64,000 nt of DNA from Planctomycetota bacterium (lineage in GTDB: Bacteria; Planctomycetota; Planctomycetia; Planctomycetales; Planctomycetaceae), in the NCBI GenBank assembly GCA_027623235.1, contig JAQBVJ010000023.1, positions 1-64,000 of the forward strand. The letters are read 5' to 3'. Position numbers and translations under genes: made by a program. Below the pieces are notes generated by a model that was not told where the DNA came from, did no database searches, and saw nothing but the letters and a program-made list of their open reading frames with translations. This document shows positions 50,693 to 59,923 of the stretch, one piece after another. The first letter of the stretch is position 1, and every line of letters starts with the position of its first letter.

Positions 50693-51147
50693 TGTCGTCC
50701 TGTTGGACAGATTTAGCTGCCGACATTCCCGTTCGCGGCTGGAGCAACTCCATCGCGTGAGGACGTCGCAGTTCGGCGGGATTTTTACCACAGCGTCGAA
50801 CGTCGTGTAAGAGCGGCACGCCGTCTGCGAGGTCAATTGCTGACGAAATCCGAAAGTAGACGGCTCGCGACCGGCGGCCCGTCGCTTCATGTCTAAAGTC
50901 CCGGTCGCGGAAAATCGAGACCGAACGGCAGTCACCGGGCACGGACCGCAACATCCGATCGAACTGCTTCTGCGGCATGGCCTGAGACAGATCGACGGAC
51001 CAGACAAAGACGCCGGTTCCGAAGCGGCCTGACCTTCGCTGCGACTGCCGTACTTCCCCAGCCCGAAATCAACCCACAGCGAGTCGGTCGACCGGCTCGA
51101 TCACGTATTGGCTTGTGATGGTGCGACTACCCCTGCACGACGGGTAT
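50693..51147. other. 455-bp gap, nothing recognised
   Basis: Lies between the C39-like gene and the sialidase-esterase gene on the same strand. Open frames exist but lack protein-like features. It should hold the promoter of the amidoligase cluster. Confidence 0.45.
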
Positions 51148-53379
51148 TCAGTCCGCCAGATGAAGCTGCAGAAACTGAAGCGTCCTCTCCAGTGCTTCGG
51201 CCGTCGGGATGTGCGTGGGACGATGAGTCATCGCCACTCTGTCTTTCTGGTCCAGGATCCGGTTGATCGCAACGAGATGGTTCAAAGCTCTCCAGCTCTC
51301 CGGTGGGTCTTCCGTTCCGCCGGCCAGTAGAACCGGACGCGGGCAGATCAAAGCGTGCAGGTCATTGAGGTCACGCCCGTCTTCAATGAGCCGGCGGTAC
51401 AGGCCTGTCCGGGGACGGTCGGCATTGGGAATTCCAGCGGGGCGGCGGACTCCAGCTTCGTATCCCAGATACCACGGCTCCCAGTAGTTGACGTTTCCGT
51501 TGTTCTCGTTGAACACGATTCCCGGATCGGACCACACGGCGCATGCGAATTTGTCGTAAAGGCACGAGGCAAACATCGACCACTTACCACCGTAAGACAG
51601 GCCAACGATGCCGATCCGTTTTTCATCGACCTGCGGAAGCTGCGTGAGCGCCGTGTGACAGTTCGCCGCGACGAAAGCGAGAAACGACAGCGGCTGTTGT
51701 TTGCGTTGCTCACCGATTTCCGTCAGCAGTTCACGCGTGCTTTTTTCTGGTCGCTCGATCGAACCGGGCGTGCCGATCGACAGCGTGACGAAACCGCGTC
51801 GTGCCAGTTGCAGGCCGTAATCGTGTGTCCCTTGCCCTTTCGGCCCCAGTCCAACACTTGTCGCAGAGTCGTAAAACGGGACAAGCACGGCTGGGAGTGG
51901 TCCGTCTCCATCCGGGATCAGCAGATGCCCTTCCGTGAACTGACCGCCGTCAGCAACTTCGACCTGGACCCGATGCTGCGTGAAATTCTCCCGGCGTTCC
52001 TCCTGCAGGTACCGGATGCGGGGCTTCTTCAACAGCGGTGGCCACGGCCCCAGGAGTTCGTGCCACTCGGAGAGTATCTGCTGGCGGCGCTGCTGCCATT
52101 CGGCACGGCTTGTGACACGTTTTCCGTCGGATCGATCCAGGGGAGATCGATAATTACCGAAGTCGTCCGCGTATTCGGCCGGTGCGTGGAAGAGAGGCTC
52201 CAGCGTCTTCGATGGTTGTGCGCGGTCGAATTCTGCCCGACGGACCCAGGCGGGCGTAAACGTATTGAATGTCAGGCGAGTGTAATTGTCGCTCTCATAG
52301 ACGATGCCGATGCGACCGTCTTTCAATCGAGTCAGGCAGGAGTATGCCGACGATCCCTCGTCGATGACGCGACTGACCGGCCACGTACGTCCTTCGTCAT
52401 AGCTGATCCGAGCAGTGAGGTGATCGCGACCGGCCGAAGCGGGGTTCGCAAACAACAGGATGCTGTTCGAGTCGGAGGTCGCATCGGAATAGCGCAACAG
52501 ACTGGCCTGGCAGATCGGCTCAATGAGCGCGACGTCAACTTCCGCGTCAGACCACGACTGGCCGCCGTCGAAGCTGCGGGAGACAAGCCGTTTGCCGGAC
52601 AGCTCGGGCTTGCCGGCTCGGCCCCAGTGATTGCGTGCGTTGATCAGGAGGCCTGGCTTTCCGTCTTCAATAATCTCCGCAATCTGACACTCATTCGTAT
52701 GCGGCCCGACGATCCCGCCAAGCTGCCACGTCTGTCCGCCATCGTCACTGAACATGACGTGTGAGTAGCTGGGATCGCGGTTGTTGAAGGATTCCCGATA
52801 GTTGGCCGGCACCACGAGCCGTCCTTTGTGCTTTCCGTGGCGCAGTTGAATGCCGATGCCGGGCCCCTGAGCGTAGTGTTTCCAGTTCGGTTTCTTGACC
52901 TGTCCGGTGATATCTCGCGGCTTTGACCAGGTCGTACCGTGATCGCTGCTGGACATCACCAGGATCTCTCCACCACCGCGTTCGTTCTGAGCCTCCCCGG
53001 TCGACCGGTTCATCGTGAGCCAGATCGTGCCGGACTCCGTGTCGACGACCGGACACGGATTGCCAAACTTGATCGGGGCATCGCCGCCCTCTTCAGCCAG
53101 CACCTGGATCGGCAGCCATGTCTTGCCGCCGTCCAGGCTGCGGCGTAACAGCATGTCGATGTCGCCATCGTCCGATCGGCTGGACTTGCGGCCTTCGCAG
53201 AATGCGAGAAGCGTGCCGTCCGGTGCGGTGACAATTGCCGGGATGCGGTAAAACTGATACCCCTCCTGTCCAGCCGTAAACACATCGACTTTGTCGAGTT
53301 CTCCGGCAACGCAGAAGCTCATGCCCTGAGCAAAAGGCAACAGCAACGCCAGTGTCAAGGCTTTGATTTTAGAGTGCAT
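51148..53379 (-). CDS. Exported sialidase (BNR) fused to an alpha/beta-hydrolase esterase
   Basis: A 743-residue protein with a signal peptide (1-25). The propeller half starts with GYQFYRIPAIVTAPDGTLLA (the Arg-Ile-Pro motif of sialidases) and carries Asp boxes SLDGGKTW, SDDGGQTW, SFDGGQSW and SYDEGRTW. From about residue 400 the C-terminal half is an acetyl-xylan-esterase/dienelactone-hydrolase-like domain with the serine nucleophile in GIVGLSYGGKWSM and an aspartate in LLAGGTEDPPESW. It may deacetylate and cleave sialic acids or similar sugars in one polypeptide. ATG at 53379 chosen as it precedes the signal peptide. Confidence 0.88.
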   Translation of the reverse strand: MHSKIKALTLALLLPFAQGMSFCVAGELDKVDVFTAGQEGYQFYRIPAIVTAPDGTLLAFCEGRKSSRSDDGDIDMLLRRSLDGGKTWLPIQVLAEEGGDAPIKFGNPCPVVDTESGTIWLTMNRSTGEAQNERGGGEILVMSSSDHGTTWSKPRDITGQVKKPNWKHYAQGPGIGIQLRHGKHKGRLVVPANYRESFNNRDPSYSHVMFSDDGGQTWQLGGIVGPHTNECQIAEIIEDGKPGLLINARNHWGRAGKPELSGKRLVSRSFDGGQSWSDAEVDVALIEPICQASLLRYSDATSDSNSILLFANPASAGRDHLTARISYDEGRTWPVSRVIDEGSSAYSCLTRLKDGRIGIVYESDNYTRLTFNTFTPAWVRRAEFDRAQPSKTLEPLFHAPAEYADDFGNYRSPLDRSDGKRVTSRAEWQQRRQQILSEWHELLGPWPPLLKKPRIRYLQEERRENFTQHRVQVEVADGGQFTEGHLLIPDGDGPLPAVLVPFYDSATSVGLGPKGQGTHDYGLQLARRGFVTLSIGTPGSIERPEKSTRELLTEIGEQRKQQPLSFLAFVAANCHTALTQLPQVDEKRIGIVGLSYGGKWSMFASCLYDKFACAVWSDPGIVFNENNGNVNYWEPWYLGYEAGVRRPAGIPNADRPRTGLYRRLIEDGRDLNDLHALICPRPVLLAGGTEDPPESWRALNHLVAINRILDQKDRVAMTHRPTHIPTAEALERTLQFLQLHLAD

Positions 53380-53473
53380 CACGTGTGCCTTTTGCGGTAA
53401 TCGATTGTGAATCACAGACACGTCAATCCAGTCCCCTGCCCCGCATCCCTGAACTCGAATCGCAGGCTGACCC

Positions 53474-54796
53474 ATGTCACGCATTTGTTTTTGTTTCGGA
53501 ATGGTTCTCGCAACGAATCTTGTTTCTGCGGCTGACTGGCCGCAATGGATGGGACCGAATCGCGATGATGACTGGACCGAAACAGGCATCCTCGAAAAGT
53601 TTCCCGAGAGCGGGCTGGAGTTTCCGTGGCGGAAGCCGATCAACGGCGGGTTTGCAGGACCCGCGGTCGCCAGCGGCAGGGTCTACGTCACGGATTACCT
53701 GAGATCGTCCGGCGACGACAAACCAGTGCCGACCAGACGAAATGATCTTCAGGGCAAGGAACGCGTGCTCTGTCTTGATGCGAAGACCGGCGACGAAATC
53801 TGGAAGTACGAATACGACTGCAACTACACGATCAGTTATCCCGCTGGCCCGCGATGCACTCCCACGGTGGAAGGCGGCCGAGTCTACACGCTCGGCGCCA
53901 TGGGCGATCTGGTCTGCCTCGACGCGGAGACAGGCAGCGTCATCTGGTCGAAGAACCTTCCGCAAACGTACAACGCCCCACTGCCGTTGTGGGGTTATGC
54001 GGGCCATCCGCTCGTCTATAAAACTCTGCTCATCTGCATGGCTGGTGGCGAGAACAGTGCCGTCGTAGCGCTCGACAAAGAGACCGGCGAAGACGTTTGG
54101 AAGGCGCTCAGCACACCGGAGATCGGCTACAGCCCTCCCAGTCTGATTGAGGCAGGAGGCGTCACACAATTGCTCATTTTTCATGGCAAGAGCATCAACA
54201 GTCTGAATCCGGAGACCGGAAGCCTCTACTGGTCAGAGCCACTCGCCACGTCGTTCTCCATGGCGATCATGGCTCCGCGAAAGGCCGGCGACTTCCTGTT
54301 TGCCGGCGGCCACAATGGCAGGTCACTCGGACTGAAGCTCGATCCGTCGAAACCAGCGGCCACGAAGGTCTGGCAGGGTTCACGAACCACCGGGCTGGCT
54401 CCGGTCAGTGGCACGCCATTCGTTGAGGACGGAATCGCCTACGGCATCGACGGCAACGGAATTTTTCGAGCGATGCGGGTCGCCACGGGCGAGCGTCTGT
54501 GGGGCACCTCCAGGCCAGTGAACGGGCAGGACGGAGAAAGACGCGGCGCCAACGAAGGAGCCACGTTCGTGACCAGAAACGGGAATCGCTTCTTCATCTT
54601 CGGCGAGAACGGCGATCTGGTGATTGCCAGGCTTTCTCCGGAACGCTACGAGGAAGTCAGCCGCACGAAGCTGCTGGATCCCGTCGGTGTCGGTCTGGGC
54701 CGCAGCGTCGTGTGGAGTCACCCGGCGTATGCCGACAAGTGCGTCTTCGCTCGCAACGACCAGGAAATCGTCTGCGTGTCACTGGCTGCGAAATGA
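53474..54796 (+). CDS. Exported PQQ-like beta-propeller protein
   Basis: A 440-residue protein with a short signal peptide (ending VSA). DWPQWMGPNRDDDWTETGIL is the entry typical of planctomycete PQQ-binding-like WD40/YVTN propellers. Repeats contain CLDAKTGDEIWKYEYDCNYT, CLDAETGSVIWSKNLPQTY and ALDKETGEDVWKALS, the BamB-type tryptophan-docking units. It is divergent to the sialidase gene with a 94-bp gap and may share its regulation. Enzymatic activity cannot be told. Confidence 0.9.
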   Translation: MSRICFCFGMVLATNLVSAADWPQWMGPNRDDDWTETGILEKFPESGLEFPWRKPINGGFAGPAVASGRVYVTDYLRSSGDDKPVPTRRNDLQGKERVLCLDAKTGDEIWKYEYDCNYTISYPAGPRCTPTVEGGRVYTLGAMGDLVCLDAETGSVIWSKNLPQTYNAPLPLWGYAGHPLVYKTLLICMAGGENSAVVALDKETGEDVWKALSTPEIGYSPPSLIEAGGVTQLLIFHGKSINSLNPETGSLYWSEPLATSFSMAIMAPRKAGDFLFAGGHNGRSLGLKLDPSKPAATKVWQGSRTTGLAPVSGTPFVEDGIAYGIDGNGIFRAMRVATGERLWGTSRPVNGQDGERRGANEGATFVTRNGNRFFIFGENGDLVIARLSPERYEEVSRTKLLDPVGVGLGRSVVWSHPAYADKCVFARNDQEIVCVSLAAK

Positions 54797-54910
54797 GGCG
54801 TCAGCGGCAGGGAGAGGGAGAGGTCATCCCTGGAGCTTCCACACGAGCTGACGTAGACAAATTTTAAGATCGCTCGATGACTGTTGTCGCAGTGACGGGT
54901 GCCACACGTC

Positions 54911-57091
54911 TTATTTCAATCCGCGCCGGATCAGCAGCGCGTCGATCGTGGGTGCCTTTCCGCGCCAGGCCTTGTACGAATCCATGGGATCGCGACTGCT
55001 GCCACGGGAAAGCACCTCGCTCCGAAAACGGTTTCCATTCTCGCGTGTCGCTCCGCCGCTGGACAGCATGTGGGCGAAAGCATCAGCGGCCAGAACCTCG
55101 CTCCAGATGTAGGCATAGTAGGCGGCGGAATAACCGCCGCCCCAGATGTGAGCGAAGTACGCCGTCCGATAACGGGGCGGAACTGCGGGAATGTCGATTC
55201 CATATTTCTTCAGCGTCGCCGACTCAAAGGCTTCGATGTCATCCGGGATCTCGTCCGCTGACAGTGAGTGCCATTCAAGATCCAGAATTGCTGCCGACAG
55301 GTACTCAAGCGTATCAAACCCCTGATTGAACCGGCTGGCTCGAATTACCTTCGTGAGCAGTTCCGCCGGAATCGGCTCGCCCGTTTTGTGATGGCGGGCA
55401 TAATTGCGGAGGATGTCCGGCTGAATGGCCCAGTCCTCTTCGAAAGTCGAAGGAAACTCAACAAAGTCGCGAGGCGTTGCCGTGCCGGAGACGGATGGGT
55501 AAGTCACGTCCGAAAACAGTCCGTGTACCGCATGGCCCATCTCGTGGAACATGGTGGTGGCATTGTCGAAGCTGATGAGTGCTGGTTCTCCCTCGGCGGG
55601 ACTGGGGTTGTTCAGCCCATTGACGATGACCGGTTTATGATTAAGCAGAGTTGACTGCCTCACATAAGAACTCATCCACGCACCACCGCGTTTCGCGTCC
55701 CGACTGAAGAAATCAATGTAGATCAATCCGATCTGCGATCCGTCGGCGTCCATCACGTCGAACACCCGTACTTCCCGGTGATAAACGGGCAGATCTTTTC
55801 GTTCGCGGAACTCGATCCCGAACAGTTTCTTCATCGTGAAGAAGACGCCCTGCTCCAGAACGTTGTTCACTTCGAAGTAAGGTTTGACCTGAGCCTCGTC
55901 GACGTCAAACCGGGCCTTGCGAACTTTCTCGGCGTAGTATTCCCAGTCCCACGGCGCCAGCTCGTGAGTGGCGCCGAGCTGTTTCATCATCGCCCGCAGA
56001 TCGTCTGCCTCCTGATTCACCCGGGCAACGACCCCTGGCACCAGGTCGGTCAACATCCTGCGGGCTGCTTCGGGCGTCCTGACCATCTGGTTCTGCAGCT
56101 TGTAGGCCGCATGGTTTTCGAATCCCAGCAGTTTCGCGCGTTCGGCTCGCAATAGCGCGATCTCCAGAACGACCCCTCGGTTGTCGATTCCTCCGTTGTG
56201 TCCGAGTGCTCGGTTGGCTGAAGAGTTCCAGACTCGCTGCCGCAGTTCGCGATTATTCAGAGACATGAGAATCGGAACGCGTGTCGTGTTGGAGATCTCC
56301 AGGACATATTTGCCGTCGTGGCCCCGCTCCTTCGCTTTCGCCGCGGCCGCCGCAATCTGTCCGTCGGAGAGGCCATCCAGTTCAGTGACATCATCGACGA
56401 TCACTGAACGTTCTTTAGTGGCGGCCAGCAGGTTGTTTTTGAACGTTGTCTGCAATGTCGACAACTGCTCGTTCAGCGAGCGAATACGGGTCTGCTGTTC
56501 GGTGGGGAGCCTGGCTCCAGCCCGCACGAAGTCCTCATAGTGATGTCGAAGCACTTCCTGCTGTTCGCCGGTCAGCGTCAGTGACTCACGCGATTCGTAA
56601 AGTGCCTCGACACGTTGAAACAGTTTTCGATTCAGCAGGATGTTGTCCGAATGGGCTGCGAGAAGCGGTGCGAGTTCCGTCTGAATATTCTGCAGATACT
56701 TGTTGGTATTCGCTGATGTCAGGTTCGAAAACACCTGCTCCACACGTGTCAGTAATTCACCTGACTTTTCGATCGGGACGATCGTGTTTTCGAAGGTCGG
56801 TGCATCTGACCGATCCGCGATTGCTTTCATCTCACCCAGTTGCTGCTTTATGCCGGCCATGTACGCTGGCAGATAGTGCTCGACCCGGATGACATCGAAG
56901 GGCGGAGCGTGCAGGGCCAGTTTGCTGGGTGCAGCAAATGGATTGTCAGCGGGCAGTTCGGACGAAGTTGCCGATTTGTCATTCACGGTGCGCGTACCAT
57001 TCAACGGAAGATCCTGGAAACTGAATACCGTTCCTGCATTGTGAGACACGACGAACAACACCAGCAACACGGGAGCGACGAACCTGCACAT
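54911..57091 (-). CDS. dcp: Exported M3-family metallopeptidase (peptidyl-dipeptidase Dcp-like)
   Basis: A 726-residue protein. Signal peptide 1-26. The zinc site HEMGH is in TMFHEMGHAVHGLFSDVTYP, followed by ATPRDFVEFPSTFEEDWAIQ which supplies the third ligand region. AYKLQNQMVRTPEAARRMLTDL and FDYYRTAYFAHIWGGGYSA-like segments complete the thermolysin-like helical fold. Dcp removes C-terminal dipeptides; here it probably works in the periplasm. Length matches the family (about 680-720). Confidence 0.93.
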   Translation of the reverse strand: MCRFVAPVLLVLFVVSHNAGTVFSFQDLPLNGTRTVNDKSATSSELPADNPFAAPSKLALHAPPFDVIRVEHYLPAYMAGIKQQLGEMKAIADRSDAPTFENTIVPIEKSGELLTRVEQVFSNLTSANTNKYLQNIQTELAPLLAAHSDNILLNRKLFQRVEALYESRESLTLTGEQQEVLRHHYEDFVRAGARLPTEQQTRIRSLNEQLSTLQTTFKNNLLAATKERSVIVDDVTELDGLSDGQIAAAAAKAKERGHDGKYVLEISNTTRVPILMSLNNRELRQRVWNSSANRALGHNGGIDNRGVVLEIALLRAERAKLLGFENHAAYKLQNQMVRTPEAARRMLTDLVPGVVARVNQEADDLRAMMKQLGATHELAPWDWEYYAEKVRKARFDVDEAQVKPYFEVNNVLEQGVFFTMKKLFGIEFRERKDLPVYHREVRVFDVMDADGSQIGLIYIDFFSRDAKRGGAWMSSYVRQSTLLNHKPVIVNGLNNPSPAEGEPALISFDNATTMFHEMGHAVHGLFSDVTYPSVSGTATPRDFVEFPSTFEEDWAIQPDILRNYARHHKTGEPIPAELLTKVIRASRFNQGFDTLEYLSAAILDLEWHSLSADEIPDDIEAFESATLKKYGIDIPAVPPRYRTAYFAHIWGGGYSAAYYAYIWSEVLAADAFAHMLSSGGATRENGNRFRSEVLSRGSSRDPMDSYKAWRGKAPTIDALLIRRGLK

Positions 57092-57400
57092 TGGCTTTCC
57101 CTCACACCTGACAGATTTAGAGTTCGGCGACGAGGATAGCGATACCCGGAACCGAAGTCAGTGATCAGCGACTCGCGAATTCTGCTGTGTGGAGAGTCAG
57201 GACTTTCCGGCAATTGCCGGGCTGGAAGGCGAGCTCAACAGAATACTTTGGACAAGCCAAAATGATCGTTGCCTTCCCGCATCCAGTTCGCCCGGAGACT
57301 CAATGCGGGCTGATCATTTGGCAGGAACCTCATCACGCGGACGAAGCCTGACCGAATGTCAGCATTAGAAATGTTCTCCCTTGAAGCTGAGGAGCCAATC
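57092..57400. other. 309-bp divergent gap, nothing recognised
   Basis: Promoter region between dcp (minus) and the ankyrin lipoprotein gene (plus). No repeats or ORFs of note. Confidence 0.45.
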
Positions 57401-58357
57401 ATGAATCTCAGATTTCCGCATCTGCTGCTGTCCCTGGTCATTCTGCTACCCGGATGCAGGTCCGATGAACCCGCAGCCGAAAATGGTTCCGGCGGTTCTG
57501 TCTCCACAGACGGCCTCTCCAGGGACGAGCAACTCGGGCAGCTTTACATTCTGGTTCTGCAGAATCAGCGTGAGGATGCCGAGAAACTGATTCGTGATGG
57601 CGTCCAGCCTGACCTGCATGCCCACATCCTGCTCGGGCATGTCGCGGAAGTCGAAGCACTTTTGAAGAACGGAGCTGACCCCGACGCGGCAACGCCCATG
57701 AGCGACGGCTCGCCGCTGCATTCCGCCTGCCTCGCCGGACAGCCGCGGATTGTCGAGTTGCTGCTGAAGTACAAAGCGAATTCAGAATCGAACAACCGTG
57801 AAAGGAAAACGCCGATCTTCAAAGCCGTGCATCCGATTTTCGTGATCACCGATGGTCACGTCGAGTGTGTCCGGTCGCTGCTGAAACATGGAGCCAGCGT
57901 CAGGCTGCTCTCGAAGGGAGCTGACGCGAGCGTGGCTCCGGAATACAGCGCGGCCGCCACTCTGGCGGCAACACAGAACACGCCGAGCGTCGCCCTGCTG
58001 AAAGCGATGGTTGAGCGAGGCGCGAAGCTCGATTTCAGAACAGAAAACGGCGCGACACTCCTGCACCTGCTGCCGCGACCGCACTATCGCGGTCCCTTTG
58101 CCGACAGGATGCAGAAGGCTCAACTCGAAGTCGCGGAATACCTCGTCGTCAACGGCGTCCCGGTCGATCATGCAGACATGCGAGGCTGAACAGCGCTGCA
58201 TGCAGCCGCAGGGCAGAACGATCCGGTTTTTATCCGCTGGCTGATCAGCAAGGGTGCGAGCCTTGCCGCAAAGGACGAAGAGGGACTCACGCCGCTCGAC
58301 CACGCCGTCAGAGGGGGTGGCTCCGAATCTGTAACGGAACTGAAGTCTTCACATTGA
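57401..58357 (+). pseudogene. Ankyrin-repeat lipoprotein interrupted by in-frame TGA
   Basis: GAGGAG lies 6 nt before the ATG at 57401. MNLRFPHLLLSLVILLPGCRSD is a lipoprotein signal. Ankyrin repeats run through HILLGHVAEVEALLKNGADP, GSPLHSACLAGQPRIVELLL, GHVECVRSLLKHGASV and GATLLHLLPRPHY. A TGA at 58187-58189 follows DHADMRG, but the same frame continues with TALHAAAGQNDPVFIRWLIS and TPLDHAVRGGGSE to 58357, clearly the last repeats. The stop falls at a variable repeat position where tryptophan would fit, so a TGG to TGA change is likely. Confidence 0.8.
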
Positions 58358-58433
58358 GTGGAGACCTGATCGTGCAGGACATGGAAGGGCTCGACAGGAG
58401 CGTTGCTCTCTCGTCATCTTCGATAACTTTCTC

Positions 58434-59642
58434 GTGAGGTCCGATCGGGACCAGCTTCTCTTGTACGGAACACGGAACGAGGGCATCATCGAGCGTGCTC
58501 TCCTGAACGCGTCTCATGTGAAAGCCAGCATGAAAGTCAAAACGTCCAGCCTCACGTTGTCGACTCTGGAACAGGCACAGCTCGCGCTCCGGGAAAGCGA
58601 TGACCGGTTTCGGGAGCTCATCGAGCACGCACGGGATGCGTGCTGGCTGGTCGACGCGGAAACGCGCGAGGTGCTGTATCTGAACCCGGCCTTTGAGCGG
58701 GTGTTCGGGTTGCCAGTCGCAACGTTTGAAAACTCGAAGGCCGACTGGTCGTCCCTCTGTCACGAGGCGGATCGCGGGATTTTCGAACAAGCCTGGAGCT
58801 CCCTGAACGGCGATGCCGAGTGGAATGTGCGATACCGGATCGTCCGTCCCGATGGCGAACTGCGGTGGATTCACGAGCGGGCGATCGCCGTCCGCGACCA
58901 TCTCGGAATCGTTTATCGCATCGCGGGAATCTCCGAGGACATCACCGCAGAGCAACTCGCGACCGAGCAGGTTGAAAACTACCGGCAGCGGCTTCAGGAC
59001 CTTGCGGCGCGGCTCGACACGACGGCGGAATCGGAGCGGCAGCAGATTGCGGAGGCGCTGCACGACGACGTCGGGCAGAGCCTCGCCCTTGTTCGAATTC
59101 AGCTCGGCCGACTCGGCAAACGGCTGTCTGAAAAAGATCGCGCGGAAGTCGAATCGGTCAGCCAGCTCGTTCAGCAGACAATCGATTCGACTCGGTCCCT
59201 CATGCTGCAGATGAGCCCTCCTGCACTCGACCTTGGCTTCTGGCCAGCGGTCGAATCGCTGGCCACGGAACTAAATGAGCAGACGGGCCTGCAGATTGAG
59301 CTGGACGACGATTCGCCGCATGTCCAACTGAATCGCGACACCGCGATGATGCTTTACCGGACGTTGCGCGAGTTGCTTTTCAATGTCGTCCGGCACGCAA
59401 AGACCGAGTCCGCCCGGGTCCGTCGGTTTGTCGAGGACGAGACTCTGGTCCTTCAGATTGAGGACGATGGCGTCGGTTTCACGCGAGCCGAGTCCGCGTC
59501 GCCGCCGCAGAGTCTGGGGCTGCTCCTCTGTTGTGAACGTGCCCGGATGCTGGGCGGCTCGCTGGAAGTGGACTCGGCCGAGGGTCACGGAACTCGCGTG
59601 ACGATCGCGATTCCGCTTCCGGTTGTGCCCGAAGTCCTGTAG
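58434..59642 (+). CDS. PAS-domain sensor histidine kinase (NarX/DesK-type)
   Basis: A 402-residue protein from a GTG; the ATG at 58530 (370 aa) is equally possible as no Shine-Dalgarno decides. A PAS domain spans about 50-175 (DRFRELIEHARDACWLVDAE, VLYLNPAFERVFGLP, VRYRIVRPDGELRWIHERA). HisKA_3 follows with ERQQIAEALHDDVGQSLALVR, whose histidine is the phospho-site. The HATPase has LLFNVVRHAKTESARV, QIEDDGVGF and SLGLLLCCERARMLGGSLEV. No transmembrane segment, so a cytoplasmic sensor. Its response regulator is not adjacent. Confidence 0.88.
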   Translation: MRSDRDQLLLYGTRNEGIIERALLNASHVKASMKVKTSSLTLSTLEQAQLALRESDDRFRELIEHARDACWLVDAETREVLYLNPAFERVFGLPVATFENSKADWSSLCHEADRGIFEQAWSSLNGDAEWNVRYRIVRPDGELRWIHERAIAVRDHLGIVYRIAGISEDITAEQLATEQVENYRQRLQDLAARLDTTAESERQQIAEALHDDVGQSLALVRIQLGRLGKRLSEKDRAEVESVSQLVQQTIDSTRSLMLQMSPPALDLGFWPAVESLATELNEQTGLQIELDDDSPHVQLNRDTAMMLYRTLRELLFNVVRHAKTESARVRRFVEDETLVLQIEDDGVGFTRAESASPPQSLGLLLCCERARMLGGSLEVDSAEGHGTRVTIAIPLPVVPEVL

Positions 59643-59674
59643 CGAAAGGCGCGAAGACTTTCGGCAGGTGACAA

Positions 59675-59791
59675 GAGTGCAAAATGAAAAGCGGCAAATG
59701 AAAAGTGCAAAGTGAGCCTGTAAGAAATCGCAACGAGCGAGTTAATCCGGACAATTTACACTTTGTATTTTTCACTTTTCATTTTGCACTC
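59675..59791. repeat. AT-rich inverted repeat after the kinase gene
   Basis: GAGTGCAAAATGAAAAG at 59675-59691 is exactly mirrored at 59775-59791; further AAAGTGCAAAGTG / CACTTTG matches lie inside. It is between converging genes. Confidence 0.75.
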
Positions 59792-59840
59792 ATTCCTGTT
59801 TCACCAACAATCTTTCCAGATCCACCGCGATTTGAACCAC

Positions 59841-59886
59841 CCCCTCACCCGCCCTGCGGGCACCCTCTCCATCGAGGGGAGAGGGA
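59841..59886. repeat. Short palindromic repeat (CCCTCACCCGCCCTGCGGGC type)
   Basis: CCCCTCACCCGCCCTGCGGG followed by CACCCTCTCC and GAGGGGAGAGGG forms two nested hairpins. This motif is widespread between genes in many bacterial phyla. Confidence 0.6.
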
Positions 59887-59923
59887 CGTATTCTGGCAGG
59901 GCTCGGTTTTGCGCAATGAGGAC

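Noticed and set aside
50693-51007. N-terminal extension of the C39-like protein to 342 residues
   Set aside because: The added residues are Arg/Ser-rich and not protein-like; a GTG with AGGAC upstream lies just before the conserved part.
58187-58189. In-frame TGA of the ankyrin gene as selenocysteine
   Set aside because: The position is variable in ankyrin repeats, usually not Cys, and no hairpin with suitable spacing follows.
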